Source of the DNA: Entoloma clypeatum | Lineage: Eukaryota > Basidiomycota > Agaricomycetes > Agaricales > Entolomataceae | Assembly (NCBI GenBank): GCA_963565915.1 | Contig: OY751493.1 | Location: forward strand, 744,001 to 808,000 | Direction: 5' to 3' | DNA: 64,000 nucleotides | Shown: positions 62,364 to 64,000 of the stretch, piece by piece | Layout: each line of letters begins with the position of its first letter | Position numbering within the stretch: position 1 is the first letter of the stretch | Position numbers and translations under genes: made by a program | The notes under the pieces: generated by a model | What the model was told of the DNA's origin: nothing | Database searches by the model: none | Seen by the model: the letters and a program-made list of their open reading frames with translations, nothing else

Positions 62364-64000
62364 TAGTGATTGAAAGTTCAGTTCGGTCTCGTTTTTGACC
62401 CCTGAAAAGGAAGGACCGAGGACCACACTGGTCTCAATTTTACATGGTCACCTTGAAAAACCGGACCAGACTGGTGAGAGACCGGTCTGACCAGTCTGTT
62501 TATTCAAGTCTGATAAGACTGGACCGGTTTAAACCAGTCCAGACTTGTAATATGTACTGTACTAGGCTACGAGAGTGTGCTACTGGATGGCGCATGCACA
62601 TATCGTCTGAGTCTCACCGTCTGACGCCGTTGGGCGCAAGTGGATGCAAGTGGACATGTTGGGCGTGAGTGGACGTGTTGGGCATGAGTGGACTCCGTTG
62701 GGTGTGAAAAGGGACTGTTGGGCGTGAGAGAACACCATTGGGCGCCAGAGGGGGCCATTGAGCAGAAGTGGGGGCCATTGAGCTTCAAGGGCAGTGTTGG
62801 GTGTTAGAGGCGGCCATTGGACACAAGTGTGGGCCGTTGGGCACTAGAGGGGCTGTTGGGCACTAGAGGGGCTGTTGGGCACAAGTGGTGGCTGTTGGGC
62901 GGAGGTGGTGGTCAGATGGAGTGGAGGTGGGGAAAAAGAAAAGTGTGGGAAGGTTTTGCTGTATGTCGACTTATGGTTCGAGTTTTGGCAATTGCCGAGC
63001 ATGCTCAGCAGTCAGTGCCAAGCAATGCATGTTGTCGAAACTTGCGCCCTCAATGCCCAAACCATGGCACCACAAGCCTCAAAAACAGATCTTAACTTAT
63101 GTAGAGATATTTAGAAACTTATAGCAAGTATATATAAAGTTAAATACATCAGCTATGTATGGTAGAAGGTCTGTACTCCAAAATGATACATCAAACCACA
63201 CTGTAAATCATGATGAACAGTGTGGCATGGTGTTTTCAAACACAAAAAACAACATTTCCTGGCTTCCTCCTTTCCACAACACTTGTACTCCAAATATACT
63301 GTACATATACTATTGAAACATTGTATGTAAACCTATTCAGACCCTTCAAGTAAAATTCAAGGTGAATATGAGCAAAATAGATCGAAAATTTGACCAAAAA
63401 AATTTATTCCAGCTTTGGATTCTTCACATTCAGGGGATCTTATAGCATATTTGTTTTTCAAATTTGGTTCATTCCTTGGGGAGATATAGCACTTGTTCTG
63501 AAATCTGCACATTTTATTATTTCTATCTTATCTAGACTTCTAAAAATTATACAAAGTGTGTCAGAAGGTGAATACATATCCCATAAGTAGTTCTATTACT
63601 TTAAACTATTATTAGGCCATGAGAAAGGCACCCTGCGCGCCTGTGTGATGCATTTTGCATATTGTTTACTATTATTTGTTGTAGAGCATGGCACCTCTAT
63701 AACTTAAAATCTGTGGCGAAATTTCAGAAAAACAATACATATTGAGTGAGATATAATCCTCTCCTACATAATTGATATAGTAGAAACCCTTACTTGTTCC
63801 TGTGTAGACATAATAAGCAGATGTGCGATGGTTTTGGGGATTTGTTTACATGTATTTGACACATTTGATGCACACGTGATGTGCGTCATCCAACGTCGAA
63901 ACGATGCATCCACCCATTACTGACCTTGCAATGAGGGGCACACATGTTGAAAAGGTTACAATATATTTATAGATTTTATAGAAAGCCTGTGTCTACATGT
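62364..64000. mobile_element. 2.06-kb hAT-like element, inverted near-identical copy, cut by window end
   Basis: Starting TAGTGATTGAAAGTTC at 62364, it is the reverse complement of 37850-39486. The coordinate sum stays at 101850 from one end to the other, so there is no net indel, and the short open frames give identical translations. Only a few substitutions are seen. The other end lies outside the window. Confidence 0.9.
62625..62912 (+). repeat. GTTGGGC minisatellite (copy 2)
   Basis: This is the inverted counterpart of the array at 38940-39225, with the same number and order of units as far as can be read, supporting a recent common origin of the two elements. Confidence 0.8.

Noticed and set aside
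1..64000. CRISPR arrays, bacterial operons, replication origins
   Set aside because: Introns, tRNA intron and element types show a fungal nuclear genome; no regularly spaced direct repeats with unique spacers were seen.

Overview
The window looks like nuclear DNA of a basidiomycete fungus, probably an Agaricomycete. Genes are split by many short GT-AG introns of about 35-100 bp. Gene content includes a fungal RlpA-like secreted protein, aryl-alcohol-type aldo/keto reductases and a SEA/GATOR2 subunit. The mobile elements (chromodomain Gypsy, Copia, hAT and PIF/Harbinger) are families common in mushroom genomes. No search could be run, so the lineage is inferred.

Host-gene part (1 to about 25 kb). 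In order: a secreted double-psi beta-barrel protein (528-1674, +); an intron-containing tRNA-Ser(AGA) (1818-1919, +); two tandem paralogous aldo/keto reductases (2057-3609 and 4586-6100, both -); a large WDR59/Sea3-like gene (6557-12073, -); and, divergent from it, an unrecognised multi-pass membrane protein. A run of exactly 200 N follows (13800-13999). After it the sequence from 4848 to 13799 is repeated almost perfectly as 14000-22949. This is best explained as two overlapping contigs placed end to end with a default gap, so the second set of genes (14000-22975) is most likely not a real duplication. The membrane protein is complete only in the second copy and the second reductase only in the first. 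No convincing gene was found in 22976-25452.

Transposon nest (25.45 kb to the end). A degenerate Copia element on the minus strand (fragments at about 35.4-37.4, 39.5 and 58.1-58.7 kb) appears to be the host of most later insertions. A 2.06-kb hAT-like element (37424-39486, perfect 8-bp target duplication) and a chromodomain Gypsy (A, 39526-58067, 5-bp target duplication) are inserted in it. Gypsy A is split by a second Gypsy (B, 41502-48056) and by an intact Copia (C, 51587-57374, minus) with apparently identical LTRs and a 1575-codon open frame. To the left, a hAT-like element (25461-35277) contains a Harbinger element (25703-34456), which contains a third-level hAT with a spliced but damaged transposase (26476-30207). 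To the right lie a diverged and a near-identical inverted copy of the 2.06-kb element.

Decay is strikingly one-sided. All 23 differences I counted between the LTR pairs of Gypsy A and B are transitions, 20 of them at CpG-type dinucleotides, and the premature stops whose ancestor can be guessed fit CGA to TGA or TGG to TAG/TGA. This points to cytosine-methylation-linked or RIP-like mutation of repeats. The youngest element, Copia C, shows none of it.
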